Positions 1-14,300 of a stretch of DNA of 64,000 bases are shown in pieces (position 1 is the stretch's first letter; every line of letters starts with the position of its first letter). Below the pieces are notes generated by a model that was not told the DNA's origin, ran no database searches, and saw nothing but the letters and a program-made list of their open reading frames with translations. Origin of the DNA: Pochonia chlamydosporia 170. Lineage: Eukaryota > Ascomycota > Sordariomycetes > Hypocreales > Clavicipitaceae. The position numbers were made by a program, and so were the translations under genes. The DNA is taken from positions 4,092,001 through 4,156,000 of the forward strand of contig NC_035794.1 of the NCBI RefSeq assembly GCF_001653235.2, given 5' to 3'.

Positions 1-42
1 TTTATGGGAGAGAAAGGTGATGAACTCAACTAATGTAAGCAG

Positions 43-1473
43 CTACTCACAAATCGCCTCTATTCCTGTTGGCTACAACAACCCTGCTCTCATCAAAGCC
101 GCCCAATCTCCTGAGATCATCTCAGCACTTGTCAACAGACCTGCCATCGGCAACTTCCCATCTAATCAATGGCACGACATCTTGAAGAATGGTCTGTTAG
201 CAGCTGCGCCCCCCGGTCTGGACAAGATCTTCACCGCACAATCTGGCTCCGAAGCCAACGAGCTCGCCTACAAGGCAGCTTTCATGCTGTACCGACGAAA
301 GCAGCGTGGCGAGGGTGTTGACTGGTCCGCCGAAGAGATCAGCTCATGCCTCAACAACGCCAAGCCTGGTTCCCCCGACCTCGCCATCCTCAGCTTTGCC
401 AACTCATTCCATGGCCGTGGATTCGGCAGTTTGTCAACCACTCGATCAAAAGCCGTTCACAAACTGGACATTCCCTCGTTCAACTGGCCACAAGCTCCCT
501 TCCCTGCGCTGAAGTATCCTCTTGAGAAGCACGAGGCTGAGAATGCCGCGGAGGAGAAGCGATGTCTCGCCAAGGTGGAAGAGCTTATTACTTCATGGCA
601 CTGCCCGGTTGCTGGATTGATCGTTGAGCCTATTCAGAGTGAAGGTGGCGACAACCACGCCTCTGCTGCCTTCTTCCAGGGCTTGCGTGATATCACTGCT
701 AAGCATGGCGTTATGATGATTGCCGACGAGGTGCAAACTGGATTTGGTGCGACTGGCAAGTTCTGGGGTCACCAGCACTGGAATCTCAATTCGCCTCCTG
801 ATATGGTTACCTTTTCTAAGAAGGCGCAGACCGCTGGCTATTTCTTTGGCAACGCTCAGTTGGTCCCCGACAAGGCTTACCGTCAGTTCAACACGTACGT
901 TTCAATATCCTTTTCATGCGGTGAACTGTTTGGATGCTAACTATCGCAGGTGGATTGGCGACCCAGCCCGTGTGATTATGAGCAAGGCTGTCGTTCAGGA
1001 GATCCTGAGCAAGGATCTCGCTGGCCAATGTGTAAGTTTAACCGTGGACTCGGCAGCTACGTGGCCAACTTCTAACAACACGTAGGCTCGCGTCGGTGAA
1101 GTCTTGTACAAAGAGTTTGAGAAGTTGGCCACCAAATATCCCAATCACGTTAAGAATTTGCGTGGTAAGGGCATGGGGTAAGTTGAACTGAATCCAGCAT
1201 TCATCCGCGCGTACTGACACACGACAGAACGTACATTGCATTCGACACCCAAGATGCTGCTGGCCTAGTCAAATCCATGAAGCAGCTCGGAATCAACATT
1301 GGAACCTGCGGTACCCAGACCGTGAGACTTCGACCCATGCTCATCTTCACTGAGGCTCACAGTAAGTTACGATCTCTTCATCTCAGGATGGACCGTGAAA
1401 TACAGACTACTAACCATTTATAGTTGCACCTTTGATGAGCGCTCTGGACCAAGCACTTGCTGCTTCTGCGTAA
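43..1473 (+). CDS. gatA: 4-aminobutyrate (GABA) aminotransferase, 5' truncated by window edge
   Basis: This is a class III PLP-dependent aminotransferase that moves the amino group of GABA to 2-oxoglutarate, giving succinate semialdehyde in the GABA shunt. The window opens inside an intron: a CTAAT branch point and CAG acceptor precede base 43. Exons are 43-894, 950-1031, 1086-1177, 1228-1361 and 1424-1473; all junctions are GT-AG and keep frame. About 402 residues remain; the N-terminal part lies upstream. Visible marks are the early QIASIPVGYNNP block, the cofactor-binding IADEVQTGFG stretch, and TFSKK, whose lysine is the expected Schiff-base residue. The protein ends LDQALAASA. A shorter start at 20 is an artefact of reading into the intron. 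A Zn2Cys6 regulator follows on the same strand and could control it, by inference only. Confidence 0.93.
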
Positions 1474-1864
1474 ATTGAATTCCATTTTAAAAGTAAAATC
1501 AGTTTAAAATTATCAGCATTAAAATCTACTGGGAATGGGAGCATATTGTATCTAGTTGTTGCGCTGTTGTATATAGGCATATGAATTGGCTACCAGTTGC
1601 GCCGTAACTTTAGGGCACAGAATAGCAGATATTTATATATTTACCACTGTCATATCACTGTAGATAATCCTTGGCACGGCACTTGTCCAAGTGAGTCGCC
1701 ACTAACTAGAGAGAACTGGTTTGGCTGGTCATCTAAACTCCACACTTTGCGCCACGCGAAATCCTACCCATCGGAATGCAAATCTCAGTGCTCCATCTCA
1801 AGCTTCCATACCAGACCACATCATTATCGTGCTGAAGGACGTATCCATGTCGCCGTCGTAGGCC
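1474..1864. other. intergenic: GABA transaminase 3' end to regulator start
   Basis: This spacer of 391 bp is AT-rich just after the stop codon. It must hold the 3' end of the transaminase transcript and the promoter of the downstream regulator. I see no coding signal or repeat in it. Confidence 0.6.
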
Positions 1865-4521
1865 ATGGATCTGCCGAATAGCCCTCAGCGGTCGAGGCAG
1901 CTTCGCATGGTGGAAAGAGACCGGAAGAGGGCGGCTCGGGCGTAAGTGCATCCGTGTTGTGCTTATGCTCTCCTGCAATTCACGCTGTGAACAGTGGATG
2001 ACCAATGCCGAGTGGCTGACCAATTTGTAGATGTGACAGTTGTCGTCGACAAAAGGAAAAGTGTGACGGCGGAATACCATGTCGAAGGTGTTTCCGGCTC
2101 GGTAAAGAGTGTGAGTTCTCACAGCGCGCAGGACAAGCCGGACCGAGAACGAGTCCACGAGTCCGGCAAGGCGAAACGAAAAGGTTTGAAGCTGCTACAC
2201 ACTCATCGCGTGAGGTCCATGGGCTAATGGGAGCAAAGGGCGTTGTCTCCTGATGATAACGAGAGCTCAGAGGCTGCACAGAGACTGGCATACCTTGAGA
2301 GGATTGCTCAAAAATGCGCAGGTGACAGCCGAGTACTGGATATAGACACGTTGAAGCGCCTTGCAGAAACATCAGGAGGAGCTCTGGCTGCGGCAAGGCC
2401 GGCGGATGAATCTTCCCAAGGTTCTGACTCTGATCGGGTTGATGATAAATTCAGCGTAGAGCCGGTTCACGAGAACATTACCCGTAAGCTGCTGAGAGCC
2501 GAAGACTAGGTTTCGGTTTGTGTGCTCATCCTATGACAGACTACTCTGGAGAGTTTTCGCATTGGAACTTTTCTATGCGCATAAAAAAATGGATTGATCA
2601 AGGTGTGCCAACCGACGGCCTCAATGTAAGGACATATTACTCGGTTTCTCAGCCTTATCAATGAGTTTCCCATCGAAGCTAATGGCTGCTAGAAACCGGC
2701 TGGCTCGATTACAAACTTCAAAGAATACTACCGCGCTGAAGAATTGCAATCGCCCGCCGTCGCATTATCTTCACTGTCTCGGCTTCCTCCCAGAGCAATT
2801 GCCGAGTTTCTCATCAACTGTTTTTTCACTCATGCCGAGGCAAACTACTGCTTTGTAGAGAGGAACTGGCTCAAGACCAAATTAGACTTGGTGTACGACA
2901 ACCCATCGCTGATAACTTGGCGTGATGTCGGGGTCGTCTGCATGATATTCAGTCTGCTTGCAATTGGAACACAATATGCGTACCTCGAGATGCTGGCAGA
3001 TGGAACAAATGGGCTTGCGGGAAATGAATCATCAGGGCCTGGCAGCTTTTCCGAGGATGCCGTTGGTATTCTCTTCTATCAACAAGCCAGTCGACTATTG
3101 TCGGATGTCATTACATTGTCATCCTTGGAATGTGTGCAGGCTTGTCTGCTGATGGGCATCTACACATTGCCAATTGACGCATCGGGTCTATCGTACATCT
3201 ATCTTAGCTTGGCGCTGAAGTTAGCCATCCAAAATGGCATGCACAGAAAATATTCTGGCATTGACTTGGATGCCGCCACTTGCGAGACGCGGAATCGTGT
3301 TTGGTGGACCATCTACACGATAGAGAAGTATATTACACCGTCCCAACTTATTCGCTGCACATACTAATGAGAGTCTAGACGAGTCGGTATCTTTCATGGT
3401 CGTCCGACTTCCATATCCAATGCTGATGTAGATGCTGATTTTCCAACTGACAATCCACAAACCTGGCCATCGTCGAAACCTACTCACAACGCCCAGCTTT
3501 TGGCAACGCTACAACTCAATGAAAAGCTAGATAAACTGTCTAGAGAAATGTACATTTAGCTACTTCAACTCACATGTCGTATCCGCACTAATAGTCGTAC
3601 AGAACCCTCCTCCGAACATCCCCCAAAACCGAGATGAATGACGGCCTGGCCCGACTGGTCGACATGCAGCATGATCTCGAACGATGGTGGAATTCCCTTC
3701 CAGATGACATCGCCTGCAAGGAGCCCACGGCATTGACAAATACTTCACGGGGCAGATTACATTTAAAACTGGAATACTGCCTAGTGCGCATGTTTATTGG
3801 CAGAGTCTTCATACTTCCCCAACTCCGCCAAGGTGACAGTTCCAGCGTCTCAGAATCATCACCCAAGGAATCCTCCAACGCCTCATTAACCCGAAAAAGG
3901 CTACGGGCGACACTTGTTAGCGACTGTGTGAAAGCCGCCATGCTAGTCATAGACACGTGCCGTGCTATTCGCAACAGCATCGGCCTCGCTCGGGCTTCAT
4001 ACACGGAGTTCAGCTCTTGTCGAGCAGCCCTTCTTGTCATCACAACACAATGCCTTCAGCAGAAAACGTATAGATTCCGTCAGTCTTTACGAGACGGACT
4101 TTCCATGCTCAAGGAAATGTCCTCGGGTAGTGAATCCGCACAATCCGAGCTCTCACTGATACAGGCATTCGAGAATGCAATTGCCAACATCTACTCCACG
4201 GACCAAACTTCAGAAAAGTCTACTGGCGAGTCAGAGTATCGGCGATTCCAGCGGTGGCAACAGACTTGGAAGAATGACCCGTCCACATTATCCCTGCCTG
4301 AAGATAGTCCGCAGAGCAATAACTTGGCGATGGCACCGCCTGCGACCAATTTGGGAAGACCAAGTACGGATGAAAGCGCACACGATATGATGTACGCGGC
4401 CTCCTGCACGCCCTTCTTCGGAGTAGACGGAACCTTTGCCTCGTTCCCACAGAATCCAGAGGATTTGTCAACCTTTTTCGGAGCAGATTTCGGATCCGGT
4501 CATGATTTCGGAGCCGGTTGA
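1865..4521 (+). CDS. Zn2Cys6 fungal transcription factor with fungal_trans domain
   Basis: This is a predicted nuclear DNA-binding regulator of 761 aa. Seven exons keep frame: 1865-1941, 2031-2183, 2239-2483, 2540-2625, 2693-3327, 3379-3549 and 3603-4521. The binuclear cluster is C27-x2-C30-x6-C37-x5-C43-x2-C46-x6-C53, preceded by a basic RDRKRAARA stretch. The middle region is a fungus-specific regulator domain: HYSGEFSHWNFS, KEYYRAEELQ, a hydrophobic segment near the FLINCFFTHAEANYCFVER block, and WWTIYTIEKRVGIFHGRP spanning an intron. The C-terminus is Phe/Asp/Gly-rich and may activate transcription. An in-frame TAG at 2507 and a TGA at 2252 lie inside introns. The target is unknown; the adjacent GABA transaminase is one candidate. 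The exact 3' splice at 3602 is the least certain junction. Confidence 0.85.
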
Positions 4522-5349
4522 AAGCCTCAACGGTTGAAGTTGGGGAGAATGTATCACATTTGGTGGTTGTCTTCTATGAGCAAACCCCCACGAAGAGCAT
4601 AACCCTATGCGGTACGGGATGTAACTCGGCAGCAAAACTTGAACTGTTTGATGCGTGGCGCTTGTTGCGTGGAGTTGCAACGGAAGGTCTCACCCTCACC
4701 AGAGGATGGCATAAGTGCTACAAATAGGACAAGAAGTCGAACAAAACACGGACAAAAGTCTGGCGTGGGGGCACCACACCGCAGATATAACAGCTGCAAC
4801 TATTTTAGTGTCATTCCTAATCGCGGGGAAGTTTACAGTTCTGGAACCGGATTTGGAGCGTGTTTATGTGGCAAGACTGTCTGTTGATCCGAGATGGTGT
4901 AAGTGGTGCGGGGAACATTGAAGTTTGAATGGTCTGGAAGACAAATATGACGTAGACTTGAGTCGCGAAGTTAGCAAAGGGGAATAGAAAACATGGACAA
5001 AGTACCTCATAATTCAACCGCAAGGTGTATATCCTTCATACAGAAGATTACAAATAGACGTGCTGTGGCCGTGTTGTTCCCGATCCCGCCCCAATTACGC
5101 ACAACACTGGATCGTCAGTCGTGGGGGATTGCAGACAACTCATCCCACGTTCGACTAGTTTCTTGGAGAACTGAAGGCCGAACGATAAAGACCATGGATT
5201 GGGGTTGAATGGCCACCTTTCTGTATTGAGGGGTAGGCGGCATAAATACAAGTTCGATTCGCGAGTTTGAGGCCGAAATTCCATCGACATTCATTCTTCA
5301 TTGTCAGCTCATACTGCCATCTGTTATTGAAAATCGTCCAAGCTTCGCC
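4522..5349. other. intergenic: regulator 3' end to ADH promoter
   Basis: This gap of 828 bp separates two plus-strand genes. Short open frames occur on both strands but none has a recognisable domain or consistent splice signals. The last 110 bp hold a TATA-like element of the downstream dehydrogenase. Confidence 0.55.
5241..5248 (+). promoter_or_regulatory. TATA-like element of the alcohol dehydrogenase
   Basis: The octamer CATAAATA lies 102 bp before the ATG at 5350, a normal distance for a fungal gene with a short leader. The assignment rests on sequence and position only. Confidence 0.4.
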
Positions 5350-6627
5350 ATGGCAATTCCACAAACCCAAACGGCGGCAACCGTACCTAAACTCGGCGGC
5401 GGCGTAGTCTTTGACAACAACTATCCAGTTCCAAAACCAGGTCAAAATGAAGTGTTAGCCAAGGTTCTATACTCTGGCGTCTGCCAAAGCGGTCAGCAGT
5501 CAACTTCTCACTCCAGCAAATGCGCCATCAACAAAACTTACAACAGCAGATCTCCACACTCAAGCCGGAATCGCGTCAGGCCACGACGGTAAACCCATTG
5601 TCAACATTAAACTCCCCCACGTCGGAGGACACGAAGGCGTCGGTCGAATTGTTTCCTTAGGCCCTGGAGTCGATGAAGATATCAAAGTCGGTCGCTTCGT
5701 GGGCATTCGGTTCGCCAGTCGCATCTGCAGGCGGTGCGAGTTTTGCCTCGCCGGCACGGAGCAGTATTGCACCAAGAGCACGAACCACTTGCATCACGAA
5801 GATGGCAGCTTCCAAGAATACATTGCATTAGACGCAGGGTATTTGACGCTGTTGCCGGACGATATTGACCCTGTTACCATTGGGCCGGTGCTCTGCGCGG
5901 GATTAACAACCTACAAGGTATGTCCGTGATTCATGGCAACAGTAAGCCTATAATTAGAGCCCACTGATTGACAATAAGCACAGGCTGTGAAGAACGCCAA
6001 TGTCAGAGCTGGCCACACAGTGGTGGTTGTGGGAGCCGGCGGTGGTCTCGGCCATTTAGCAGGTAAGCAATGCATCTTTCCCTGTAGCGAAACACTAATG
6101 CACCGCTGCTCATCTCTGTTCACTGTTCGGTAGTCCAATACGCATTAGCTCAAGGCGCAATCGTGATCGGCGTCGACGGCGGCTCCGAAAAGGGCGACTT
6201 CATCAGGTCACTCGGCGCAACACACTACATCGACTTTACAACCACCGATGTCGTCGGCAAAGTTGTCGAGCTTACAAACGGGGTCGGCGCCAACGCTGTC
6301 GTTGTCACGGCGGGTAACGTGAAGGCCTTTGTGTTGGCTGCCGACATGTTGAAAGTCGGAGGAACTTTAAGCTGTGTGGGTATTCCGCCTGAGAAAGGGT
6401 TCTTGGAAACGCCGATCAGCAGGATCGTCATTAAGGGTTTGCATATAACGGGGAATCTGGTTGGATCCCTCAAAGAATGCTTGGAAGCAGTGGATCTGGT
6501 GAGAAGGGGTGTCGTGAAACCCAAAGTTGTTGTGCGGCCGTTTGAAGACTTGCCCGCTGTGTATGAAGAGCTGGAAAGGGGAGATATCACGGGCAGGATT
6601 GTGCTCAAGATTGCAAAGGACGAATAG
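5350..6627 (+). CDS. zinc-dependent alcohol dehydrogenase (yeast ADH1 type)
   Basis: This medium-chain NAD-linked alcohol dehydrogenase interconverts primary alcohols and aldehydes, probably in the cytosol. Four exons (5350-5491, 5550-5917, 5984-6062, 6134-6627) give 360 aa, close to the family's usual 350. Catalytic zinc ligands are visible in GVCQSD, the His of GGHEGVG, and the Cys of PVLCAGLTTYK. The structural zinc site is complete as C-x2-C-x2-C-x7-C in RICRRCEFCLAGTEQYC. The nucleotide fold has GAGGGLGHLAVQYA. The acidic residue in VIGVDGG suggests NAD rather than NADP. The D of CQSD spans the first intron, which confirms the splice. No organelle-targeting peptide is evident. Physiological substrate is not shown by sequence. 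Confidence 0.93.
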
Positions 6628-6872
6628 GGAGCTTGTCAAATGGGCACGGATAATTAGCCACTGAGTTGTCTTGAATATGGTATATATTGGATTGAAAATG
6701 AAAAGGTACACGTGAAAATGAAGATGCTATGTTCCTGCTGCAGCGTTCATCCGATCATCCCATCATGCACATATGTGATCCCTGCAGTCAGACCCTTTCT
6801 CCAAGCTATGTACAGCTATCTCCTCTCTCTTTTATCACTAAATATAGACATCTCTTGTTCGCATCGCCAGGT

Positions 6873-8238
<1,366 letters not shown>

Positions 8239-8350
8239 GATGGCGGTTGGTAGTGGTGATAATTCGAAATTGTTCAGTTGCGAAAGAAGAGACGAAGAGA
8301 TGAAGCTGGGTTGTCAACGAGTCTGCCGGAGACACTCGAACAGCTGGGTA

Positions 8351-8363
8351 TAGTATATATAAG
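8351..8363 (-). promoter_or_regulatory. TATA box of the subtilase gene
   Basis: Read on the minus strand this is CTTATATATACTA, about 113 bp upstream of the ATG at 8238. Strong TATA boxes are usual for highly induced secreted enzymes. Confidence 0.5.
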
Positions 8364-11300
8364 AGATGTTGGAGATATGTGCAAGAGAAGAGATCTGAAG
8401 ATGAAGCTCCTTGGTTTCTTCTTCTTTTCTTTCACGATGAAGGGGGAGAAGCCGACTTATTTATCTTTTTGAGCTCGGTGTAAGTCGGTTTCACCATGTT
8501 GCTTCCCGCTCCATGCCTGGTCGTTGCACTCTTCGAAGCCAAGGCAGTATTCCGGCCCAGTCATTCTCCTCAAATCCCAGCATTCAACCAGCTGGGTGAC
8601 CACGAGGATCCCTGAACACTGCGTTCTTTCGGTTTCATCGTCACCATGGTCCCAAAAGTCTGTTGCCGCATCGCCATTGGCAGGGTCATGCACAACCGCC
8701 TCGTGTACCTGGACATGCGGTATGGGGGTATTGTGCAGTTCTTTAGCCCACCCATGGGGGGGTTGCATGTAGTAGTCATCGGCAACGTTGGGACTTGGAG
8801 ACGAGACAACTCCAAAAAGGTACAATGTCCGTGGCTTGCTTTCTGCTTCTTTTACCGAGTTACCTACCACGGCAATGAGCTGGGCTGGTGGTTAACGAAG
8901 ACTGGCCGGCCAAAATCCGCCTCAACCAGACTGGTTACAAGCGCGTGCGATGCATCGCATGTGAGTGCCGATCGCTAGCTTGTGTCCTCCCTGAAAGAGA
9001 TGGATAAGCGCAGATCTGCTTTGTATCTGGCGTCAGGGCCGGCTTGTTGTTCTTGCTCCACAAAGCAAGGCCCTGGACATCCACACCTCTTTGGGTCTTT
9101 GGGTCTTCTGGGATGACCGGTTGGACGGGCTCTGTCAAGCGGAGGGCGACCTTTGGGGCTCAAAAGGGCTCTAGCTGGCAGTGGTTGGTTTGGAGATCCG
9201 TCTGCTACTTTGCAATCTATCTTGTTACCTACCTATTGCAGCTTAGACGCAGGAACTTCTGGAGACTATCCACACCAGACTTGTTCCCTTTCCACAACAA
9301 AGCCGACCCAGATAGTTAGTCTGTCGCCCCTACTGTGGACTAAGCTGATACTTGCCTGGTGCCAATGTGTCAGTGGTATTTTTGGTAGGAAAATATATTA
9401 AAAACGCGGCTTTGGCAGTAACAGCTGCCGGCACACGATACATAAGGTTATTCATTGTCTGGAGGATGTGTAAATTAAGGACATATGTAAGCTTCTGTAA
9501 GCCCACCACACCTCCGGCCCTGGCTTGCCCCATTTTGAACAAAAATTCCACAATCTACAGTGCAAAAGGTACCTGGCTCAGAAGCACTACTGAGTTAAGC
9601 GAAGCGCCGTGGCTGGAGAGAATAACGGAGCCGATGGTGGAAGTGCCGGGTCGTGGTTGTATTGACAATGATGTGCTACAGCGTTTGACGCCTCCATCAC
9701 CGTGCTGTACCATACCTGTGGCTGTGAGGTTAGGCTTGTCAGGGAGCGTTGGCTCCCCATGTGCCACCACAGAAGAGACTTGGCGATGTTGACATCTGCA
9801 TGGCGTGTGGTGTTGGTGTTGCATTCTTCACCCACCGTCCCAAAGACAACGATTAATCTTGCATTGCGCCTTCAATTTCAGATGCGGTGAGACGCTGGAA
9901 AACCGGATAATGTCCGTTTGTCGGCTTGCGGAATTGTCCTCCAATCTTCATATTGTATCACCTTGTCTTGTCATGTTCCATCGTGGATTACGCACTACCC
10001 AATGCCAGTTCATAGCCTCGCGGCTTCGTATACAAGGCTCGGACTCTTTCCATGAGGCTACAGGCTTGTGAAATAGACACAGCGGGTAAATTATCCCCAG
10101 CGTTGCGACATCAGACGGGGGAATAATACTTTCACTTGCACACCACCCCTGGAAATAGGCGGAATTGTATGAGCCATCTTCACCGTGACTATCTATCGCC
10201 AGTCTATCATTTTCCCAACGTAGAAAGTCGCAATTGACCTTGAGCTTGCAAAAGCGCCGAACTCCATAGAAGCGCATCCCATCACGTCTTTGCTTGTGTC
10301 AAGGTGCGTCCCAGGGTGTGGCAAGTGGATGGAGAAGCACACCACGCGGCATTCAACTTTGAGCGATGCAAGTTGGCCAGCTGAGGCTTTTGGTCATTCG
10401 CCTTTCGAAGTTGAGGTCTATTGTATTTTACACTGTACTTGACTCCCTCACAAAGTGGTTCTGCTTTCTCGCCGTTCCAGCAATGACTCTCCTTCAATAT
10501 TGCACAGTATACTTGACTCCGCACCACTGCCTCTTCTCCAAATATTGACTCCTTGCTTTGGTTCCAGCAATGCCCCCGTGCCACCGCCTTTCCCGAGATG
10601 GATGGTCCCCAGAAGTGATTGGCGATGTGCGGCTGCAATGCTGTATCCTGACCTGACTCCTGAGACGCCACACCCTCTTTTTGAGTTATGGAGTCACTTC
10701 TCTAGTCTTGTCTTGACTCTTTAGCAGATAATCAGCTCTCTGGCCAACTGATGGCCTTGGCTTCGGCTGTGGAGCCGGAAGCTAACAGACGGATTGACAC
10801 ACCTTGGCATGAGATGGACGTTTCCATCTCGGCTTGGCCATCTGCTATCTCGCCGTCTTACTGGCTGGTAGGTTGATCATGCCCTTGTCGGCGGTACTTC
10901 CATCTTCAGTCATCTGCGACAAACTACGGCCGTAACTGGCTCCTATCGTCATGCGATTGAGAGCATCCCTGGTCGCTGGTCGGTGGCAAACGAGCATCTG
11001 GCACGCAATCTTGCTTATTTCCAACGAGAGCCAGTTGATCTCCCATTAACGTTGAAGCAAATCTACATAATCCTCCAATCAAAGTTGATTTGTGCCTTAC
11101 TGGCTGCATTGTGCACAAAGGTTTGTGCAACCAATCTAGATACAGATGGGTAGCACAGAATAGCATTCATAAATAAGGATCACTGCATTTTCAAGGAACC
11201 AGATATACTGCCAACCAGTCAGTTGACTGTGTGGGATGTTGTTTGTTGATGGTCGTGTTTCGGGAACAAGGATCAGGAACCACAACATCATATCATGCAT

Positions 11301-14300
11301 GGAGAGAGCCTGCGTGGTGTAAGTCCGTCCATTTTCTACGCCTTCCGTTCTCTGTCTCCTCTGCATCCCCTTTACACAGCATCCCGTATCATCAATTCGA
11401 TGTGGAGAAGCAGCCCAACAGCTCGTGAAAGCTGTCTCCCCACCGTGACACAACCTAACAAGCGAATACAAGACGCGAGGGGGCATCTACAAGGAACGTT
11501 TGCCGGCCGAAAGTGGCAGGGCTACTGGGATCTTCAGCTGTAAGCGTAGCCTGCACATGTATGAACAAGTCTCTTGCCTCGCCAAGAACGTGCCCATCCC
11601 CCAGCCTAACCAAAGCCTCATTGAGTTGCCTGTTCGATATAAAGATCTACCTTGTTCAAAACCAGGTGCTCCTCTTTTTTCTGCCTCCGGAGCCACTAAC
11701 AACAGCACTTTAATTTATTTTGTATTCGCCTCCGTAGAATTTCATGGTTAAATTTAGACCAAATGACCTTTAGGCGAGTGTATTCTTGTATTTGGCTTCT
11801 CCGAGCAACCTGTCTTTCGCCTGTCGATCAGACTATCAAGGTTGATGTTCTTGCATATGTACCCCATACATACAGTTCGACTTCCACACTGCAGAATACA
11901 TCCTGAGACCATTGCATGGATTCCCTGCACGAGTGCCTCCAGAATACCTCGCCTGTTCGGCCTTGCTTCAGCCACCGAGATCAGCAAGGATTCACCAACC
12001 TTCTGCCCAACTCAACAACATCCTGGCCACCTCGGAAACAGCCAGACATGCCCCTTTCGGATCTTTAATCTATGTCTCACATGAAGCACAGACAATCGAC
12101 AAGGCTTTTATCGTTCCCGGAGAAGGTGAACAATTGACTATACGAATCACTACAACCCAAGACATACTTAAGATCAACAATGCATAGAAAACTTTAGTTC
12201 AAAGATGATCGTAACGCCGAAAATGGCTGTATTCCGAACTCTATCCGTGGCGAAGCGGCTGAAACCGACTGGCAAGGTCCGTCCCCGTGGCCATATGGGT
12301 AACTTCTCTTCCCAATGCGGCTCGTGGCTTTGTTTTCTACCTTCTAGATTCAGATCTTATCAGTCTCGCTCACCTTTGGGACCTTTGTGTCGGTAAGTGA
12401 TGCATCCTTCGTGACCGTGCAGGATTCTCGCAGCTATGACGTATGTCAAGAACGAGGTGGCATATCTGATGAAGTGTTTAGGTGAGTCAGGAGTCCGCGG
12501 GATCTTCACTTGACATGTTATTGTTCCGAGATGAGACGATACCCCGGGTACGAGAAGTTGTAGAGTTTTCATGTTGCTGTCCTTTTGGTTCCCCTTTTTA
12601 CCTGTAGATTCATTTCCTTGTTGTCAAGGAGAGTCCCGAAGTCCAACTCCTTGCTTTCTCCCTAGATTCTCCAACGGTTATGACTTTGTTGCAAACTTCA
12701 ATAGTATGGCCAAATAGGGCACATCCAGTTCAACTCATCTATTTCGGCGTCAGCATCTCAATGCCTTGCGAAGGCAATCATGGTAACCTTGGCGAAAGAA
12801 TTGATCTTCTTGTGGAACTAATGGTCTACTGACTTCTACCTCTATGACTACGGATTCTATCAGGAACTTCAACAGGAGATTTTAATTCCACATCCAAAAC
12901 TATACATCAAGCTGATTCGTTACCAATTATAGGGTGTCGGCTTGTTTCAATTACGAAACAATAGTATCAAGCCATCATTGCGGAACGCTATGTATCTGAT
13001 ACAAATTTGGCGGGACTCCCGTCTGTTCATCTGTTCCGCCAGTCGGTTCCTACCGGTTTCCTTCAAGCAGGCATATCCATGCCTTGGAACGTAATCAATG
13101 GCGCGGTCGGCATAATTTGGAGGGTTACACTGACTCGGACAGCAAATCAACAGGTTTATATCATCAGATTACGCGTCTCAACCATGGTTCGTCTTGTCAA
13201 TTGAAACACGGCGAACTTGCTAATGCTCGCATTGCTAGGCGCAGCGGAATATCGAAGATTAATACGAGACCGCAAACAAGCAGTCATATAAACCGCAAAT
13301 TGGACCATCCATCAGAGATGCCAATGTGTGGCACATTGCGGGCGTGACCAGCCACGGAAAGTATACTACAGCCTGCAAGAGAGCTGCCTTTTTTACGTGA
13401 TCGAAAATCGGACATTGGAGCGCTTATTCCGTATCAACTGGTCAAATTCCTCTGTAAAGTCTTCGAAAGAAAGCTAACGTCTGGTCGCATGAGCAGCAGC
13501 GTCGGGCCTCCTGGCCTAGGTGCCGCTGGCAGACAGTCAAAAAGTCTTCCCTTTGCCATCGATCATAGACAGTAGTCATTTGGGCACTCACCAGGTCGGA
13601 GTTTGGGCATAACTGATCCGCATGCGAAACCTGGCAGACAACAGTCACAGCACACAAATGCACTCGTGCAATTGAGTTGTCTGAGACAAAAGGCGACGGT
13701 TACGGTTACGGAGTTCCATAACATAACAAATACCGGCGTCACTATCAGGTGATTGAGTGAAATTCACGTCTGTAGTTGTCTCACTAGACTACGTAAGTTA
13801 TGTGTGCTCGTGAGTCTGATCGCCGGCGAAATATGTTGAGGGCCGAGATAGCCTTTCACATGTATATGATTCACGTGGCCAAATGCCGCTCCATCCCCCT
13901 CACTGCCGATGAGGATTTCTGACATATGACTATTGTAGAGCCAAATTAGGACAAGTCAACGTAAATAAGTGAGACCAACCAATTCTGTAAGAGTCTCAGG
14001 ATGTATTAGTCGAGTACCTAAATACGTTGCTTGCTCTTGGCAGCGGTCGACTTGTTGCTGCCATGGACCTATTTCACTTGTTGAACGCTCCCATAAAAGT
14101 TTTTCATTGTCCTACTTTATTGGAGATGGCGATCGCAAATCTAGTTCGTAACATAGCCATGTGCCATTTAGTTTTACGACCATTGTTGGGGTGGCATCAC
14201 CGTAAGGCACGACTCCCATTGCAACGCTGCTATAATCGGTGATACTGACGTTGCAGCACGAGCTGTTGCAGCTTGAAAAGAATTCTTCTACTTATGAATT

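Noticed and set aside
2243..2509. separate small gene starting at 2243
   Set aside because: It is an internal exon of the Zn2Cys6 gene; flanking GT-AG introns join it in frame to the zinc cluster and the regulator domain.
5252..5262. GTTCGATTC resembling a tRNA B box
   Set aside because: No A box or cloverleaf pairing is visible around it, and it lies in the ADH leader next to its TATA element.
8457..8870. 137-codon minus-strand frame upstream of the subtilase
   Set aside because: It has no domain, no splice context and an overlapping frame on the other strand, so chance is the simpler explanation.
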